This document shows positions 41,732 to 44,322 of a DNA stretch of 44,322 nucleotides, piece after piece. The DNA lies in assembly GCA_030431825.1 (NCBI GenBank), contig JAUIIJ010000035.1, positions 1 through 44,322 of the forward strand, read 5' to 3'. The stretch's first letter is position 1. Each line of letters opens with the position of its first letter. The stretch comes from Alphaproteobacteria bacterium. Lineage in GTDB: Bacteria > Pseudomonadota > Alphaproteobacteria > Rhodobacterales > Rhodobacteraceae. Position numbers and translations under genes: made by a program. The notes beneath the pieces are model-generated. The model ran no database searches, was not told where the DNA came from, and saw nothing but the letters and a program-made list of their open reading frames with translations.

Positions 41732-42922
41732 TCATGCTGCGGCCCGGTGTGCGGTGCCCGACCCGTGGCGATAGAATTCCTGCGCGGCGGCCACGCCGGA
41801 ACCAAGCCGGATGTTCAACCCCAGATCCACCATCACCATCTCGGCAACGCCCAGTCCGGACAGCATCATCGCGTCGGTCAGGCTGCCCAGGTGCCCGATA
41901 CGGAACACTTTGCCGGCGACATCGCCAAGGCCGACCCCGAAAGCCATGCCGTATTCGCTGGCGGCGCGCGTCACGATCTCGGTTGCGTCGAAACCCTCGG
42001 GGGTGCGGATGGCGGAAACGGTGTCGGAATAGAGATCCGGGGATGCGGCGCAGAGGTCCAGCCCCCAGGCCCGCACGGCAAGGCGTACCCCCTCGGCGAT
42101 CCGGTGATGGCGGGCATGAACATTGTCCAGCCCCTCGCCGAGCAGCATGTCCAGCGACAGCATCAGCCCGTTCATCAATCCGACCGGCGGCGTATAGGGG
42201 AAACCGTTATTTGCATAGCTGTTGCCCATGTCGCGCACGTCAAAGAACGTGCGGGGCAGGGTGGCGGTTTCGACCGCTGCCATGGCGCGCGCGCTGAAGC
42301 CGACGATGGCCAGACCGGCGGGCAGCATGAATCCCTTCTGGCTGCCGGTGACTGCAACGTCCACGCCCCAGTCATCGAACCGGAAATCCATCGAGCCGAT
42401 GGAACTTACCCCGTCGACGAAGAGCAGTGCGGGATGGTTCGCGGCATCAAGCGCGCGCCGCACCGCAGCGATGTCGGATTTCACACCGGTGGCGGTTTCG
42501 TTATGAGTGGCAAGAACCACCCTGATCCGGTGATCGGTGTCGGCGCGCAGGATCTCTTCGTAGCGATCTGCGGGCAGGCCCTGTCCCCAGGGCGTCTCGA
42601 CAATCGTCACATTCAGGCCATGACGCTGGCACATGTCGATCCATCGGTGGCTGAACATGCCATTGCGGGCGGCGAGAACACCGTCCCCCGCACATAGCGT
42701 ATTGGTCAGCGCGGTTTCCCAGCCGCCCGTTCCGGTGGACGGGAAAAAGAAGATCCGGGCGTCGTCCGCGCGCAGCACCTTGCGGACCCCTTCGATGCAC
42801 GGATGCAGGATTTTGCCGAACATCGGCGAACGGTGGTCTATCGTCGGCAGGTCACACGCCTTGCGCAACTCCTCGGGCATGTTGGTCGGGCCGGGGATGA
42901 ATACGGGGTTCTGAAAACTCAT
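41732..42922 (-). CDS. bhcA: Aspartate-glyoxylate aminotransferase
   Basis: A 396-residue class V PLP aminotransferase of the serine-glyoxylate/alanine-glyoxylate type. The N-terminus FIPGPTNMPEELRKACDLPT and the PLP lysine Lys196 in VTGSQKGFMLPAG are family marks, with VDGVSSIGSMDF just before. It transfers the amino group of aspartate to glyoxylate, giving oxaloacetate (the net product of the cycle) and glycine. It is first in bhcABCD and has a strong AAAGGAGG ribosome-binding site. It diverges from bhcR; the intervening region is very AT-rich and carries two palindromes. Serine-glyoxylate aminotransferase is the alternative name without context. Confidence 0.95.
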   Translation of the reverse strand: MSFQNPVFIPGPTNMPEELRKACDLPTIDHRSPMFGKILHPCIEGVRKVLRADDARIFFFPSTGTGGWETALTNTLCAGDGVLAARNGMFSHRWIDMCQRHGLNVTIVETPWGQGLPADRYEEILRADTDHRIRVVLATHNETATGVKSDIAAVRRALDAANHPALLFVDGVSSIGSMDFRFDDWGVDVAVTGSQKGFMLPAGLAIVGFSARAMAAVETATLPRTFFDVRDMGNSYANNGFPYTPPVGLMNGLMLSLDMLLGEGLDNVHARHHRIAEGVRLAVRAWGLDLCAASPDLYSDTVSAIRTPEGFDATEIVTRAASEYGMAFGVGLGDVAGKVFRIGHLGSLTDAMMLSGLGVAEMVMVDLGLNIRLGSGVAAAQEFYRHGSGTAHRAAA

Positions 42923-42983
42923 GGCAGCGCCCTCCTTTGGCGGTCCACCACAGCTTAGCCCAGGAGTTCCAAGTTGAAAATTT

Positions 42984-43004
42984 TTTTGAAATTATTTTTC
43001 AAAA
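42984..43004. promoter_or_regulatory. Candidate BhcR operator 1 (perfect 8-5-8 palindrome)
   Basis: TTTTGAAA-TTATT-TTTCAAAA, 62 bases upstream of bhcA and 108 bases upstream of bhcR. The GAAA/TTTC core symmetry resembles operators of IclR regulators such as AllR and IclR. The adjacent regulator is IclR-type. The surrounding 100 bases are far more AT-rich than the genes. Confidence 0.55.
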
Positions 43005-43022
43005 TAGGAAATTTATGATTTA

Positions 43023-43032
43023 TTTCATGAAA
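43023..43032. promoter_or_regulatory. Candidate BhcR operator 2 (TTTCATGAAA)
   Basis: A perfect 10-base palindrome, 19 bases right of the larger one, in the same AT-rich divergent promoter. It is short enough to occur by chance, but the shared TTTC/GAAA half-sites make it worth listing. Confidence 0.35.
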
Positions 43033-43111
43033 ACAGATGATTAGTTTTTTCATTGAGTAGAATGAATTTTCAGAACAGAATATTCGTAGCAACACGATCT
43101 GCGGAGCAGGC

Positions 43112-43933
43112 ATGGCGAAAGAGAATCCCCGCAAGCGCGGTCGCCCGAAATCCTTTTCGGGAAAGACGGCGCAAATCACGATCCAGTCGCTGGACCGCGC
43201 ATTGGAAGTGCTCGACAGGTTGACGACGTCCGGCGGGCTGACCCTGACCGAGATTGCGACGGAACTGGATCAATCTCCGGCAACGATCTACCGGGTGCTC
43301 AGCACGCTGGAAGCGCGCGGATATGTGGAGATGGACCCGGCGGCGCAGGCCTGGCATATCGGTCCGACGGCGTTTCGGCTTGGCTCTGCCTTTCTGCGGC
43401 GCAGCAGCGTTGCCGAACGGAGCCGACCGGTCATGCACGAACTGATGCAGGCCACCGGCGAAACATCGAACCTCGGCATCGAACGGCATGGCGAAGTGAT
43501 GTTTGTATCGCAAGTGGAAACGAACGAATCCATACGCGCCTTTTTCCCGCCCGGCACCCTGTCGCCGATGCATGCATCGGGGATCGGCAAGGCGCTGTTG
43601 TCGAGGCTGGGCGAAGAGCAGTTGGCCCGCTATTTCCGGACCTGTCGGCAGGACCGGTTCACCGACAAAACCATCACCACGCCCGACGGGTTGCGCGCCG
43701 AACTGGCACAGATCCGGGCGCAGGGATATTCATTCGACGATGAAGAGCGCACGGGCGGCATGCGCTGTGTCGCGGCGCCCATCATCAATCTCTATGGCGA
43801 AGCCGTCGCGGGGATCTCGGTCTCCGGACCTACGAACCGGATGGGTTCGGACCGCATTGCCGAGATTGGCGAACTGGTCCGCGTTGCGGCAAGCACGATT
43901 TCCCGTGGCCTTGGCGCGCCGGATACCGGATAG
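43112..43933 (+). CDS. bhcR: IclR-family regulator of the beta-hydroxyaspartate cycle
   Basis: A 273-residue IclR protein. A basic N-terminal tail (KRGRPKSF) precedes the winged helix-turn-helix, LTLTEIATELDQSPATIYRV with LSTLEARGYVEM (about 43-75). The IclR effector-binding domain has GTLSPMHASGIGKALLSRLG and YSFDDEERTGGMRCVAAPI. It is divergent from bhcABCD, as in Paracoccus, where this regulator controls the cycle genes and senses glyoxylate. GGAG precedes the ATG. Candidate operators lie at 42984-43004 and 43023-43032. Confidence 0.94.
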   Translation: MAKENPRKRGRPKSFSGKTAQITIQSLDRALEVLDRLTTSGGLTLTEIATELDQSPATIYRVLSTLEARGYVEMDPAAQAWHIGPTAFRLGSAFLRRSSVAERSRPVMHELMQATGETSNLGIERHGEVMFVSQVETNESIRAFFPPGTLSPMHASGIGKALLSRLGEEQLARYFRTCRQDRFTDKTITTPDGLRAELAQIRAQGYSFDDEERTGGMRCVAAPIINLYGEAVAGISVSGPTNRMGSDRIAEIGELVRVAASTISRGLGAPDTG

Positions 43934-44044
43934 CGACACCATGTCCGCACGGTGGCAACCCGCCGTCGATGCGCATTGACGGTTGAGCGAAGCCAAGAGA
44001 GTCGTTGAACTTTCGTGGATCAGAATGATAGGTATACCGGTCTA
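43934..44044. other. Short intergenic region after bhcR
   Basis: About 110 bases between the bhcR stop and the transposase remnant. No gene, clear hairpin or T-run was seen. The outer end of the insertion element should fall here, but no terminal inverted repeat could be recognised with only one end in the window. Confidence 0.4.
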
Positions 44045-44322
44045 CTAGGTGTTCAGTCCCGGCATCTGGTGGATCGGATTGATGATGAATCTGTCTGGCT
44101 CTGAAGTCCATATCTTGCAGATGTATTCGTAGGGTGTGAGGCCGCTGAGGGTCTTTAGGCGGCTCGCGAAATTGTAGGCCGCCATGAAGTCGGCGAGATG
44201 CGATAGAGCTTCTTGTGATTCATGCTCATGCCCTTGCGTTCCAGAAGCACGCCGATCCGGCGATAGCCGAACCGACGCCGCTTGCCAGCGATCTCCTGCA
44301 TTGCCTCACGGATCTCGGCACT
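44045..44322 (-). pseudogene. Broken, chimeric transposase remnant (IS3-type part joined to IS481-like C-terminus)
   Basis: Reading the minus strand from 44322, one frame gives EIREAMQEIAGKRRRFGYRR, then IGVLLERKGMSMNHKKLYRI, which is the helix-turn-helix part of an IS3-family OrfB. At about 44200 similarity stops and the frame changes. From 44197 to 44045 a second frame gives LADFMAAYNFASRLKTLSGL, then TPYEYICKIWTSEPDRFIIN, ending HQMPGLNT-stop. This looks like the C-terminus of an IS481-like transposase. The DDE catalytic core that should lie between is missing, so the gene is inactive. It may be an internal deletion or a fusion of two elements. The element continues beyond the window. Confidence 0.75.

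Noticed and set aside
1..44322. tRNA, rRNA, riboswitch or CRISPR features
   Set aside because: No cloverleaf-like sequence, regular direct repeats with spacers or recognisable riboswitch core was seen on reading. A covariance-model scan would be decisive.

Overview
The window reads as a chromosomal segment of an alphaproteobacterium, most likely of the Rhodobacterales (Roseobacter/Paracoccus type). The evidence is high G+C coding sequence, a DUF2794 gene, a flagellar gene order typical of that group, a leucyl-aminopeptidase/NlpC pair, and a complete beta-hydroxyaspartate cycle cluster (bhcABCD with a divergent bhcR). No tRNA, rRNA, CRISPR array or complete mobile element was seen. A broken transposase lies at the right edge.

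Layout. 1-2064: the start of a class III alcohol dehydrogenase (minus), a membrane-anchored DUF1963 protein and a cytochrome c'-like protein. 2152-8600: a partial phenylacetate catabolism locus. paaI-paaJ-paaK-paaR overlap end to end on the minus strand and diverge from paaZ-paaX; a TetR-type palindrome lies between the two units. 8632-13661: housekeeping genes (DUF2794, NlpC/P60 peptidase, M17 aminopeptidase, a small unknown protein, beta-carbonic anhydrase, asd). 13742-16183: an MFS transporter diverging from a DUF3095 cyclase-like protein, with a near-perfect palindrome between them. 16170-20288: the lower homoprotocatechuate (4-hydroxyphenylacetate) pathway, hpaF, an aromatic amino acid decarboxylase, hpaH and hpaI, diverging from the MarR regulator hpaR. 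20320-22355: an outer-membrane beta-barrel and a short polysaccharide-export protein. 22580-28413: motB-flgE-flgK-flgL-flgI. 28517-32782: an RND efflux pair. 33091-38508: a single 1805-residue protein joining two alpha/beta-hydrolase domains, each with a visible catalytic triad, to a CHAT caspase-like protease domain and a helical C-terminus. 38527-43933: the beta-hydroxyaspartate cycle cluster. 44045-44322: a deleted, chimeric transposase remnant.

How the genes work together. Two aromatic routes meet in central metabolism: phenylacetate through PaaZ, PaaJ, PaaK and PaaI, and homoprotocatechuate through HpaF, HpaH and HpaI. The decarboxylase inside the hpa operon suggests feeding from an aromatic amino acid. 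BhcA-D turn glyoxylate into oxaloacetate through aspartate, beta-hydroxyaspartate and iminosuccinate, so the cell can probably grow on C2 compounds such as glycolate. Each catabolic unit has its own regulator and a visible candidate operator.

The most novel item is the CHAT/dual-hydrolase protein, which has three predicted catalytic centres in one chain. Next come a strong intrinsic terminator inside the bhc operon between bhcC and bhcD, paired CtrA-like boxes at the flagellar genes, and the decarboxylase embedded in the hpa operon.
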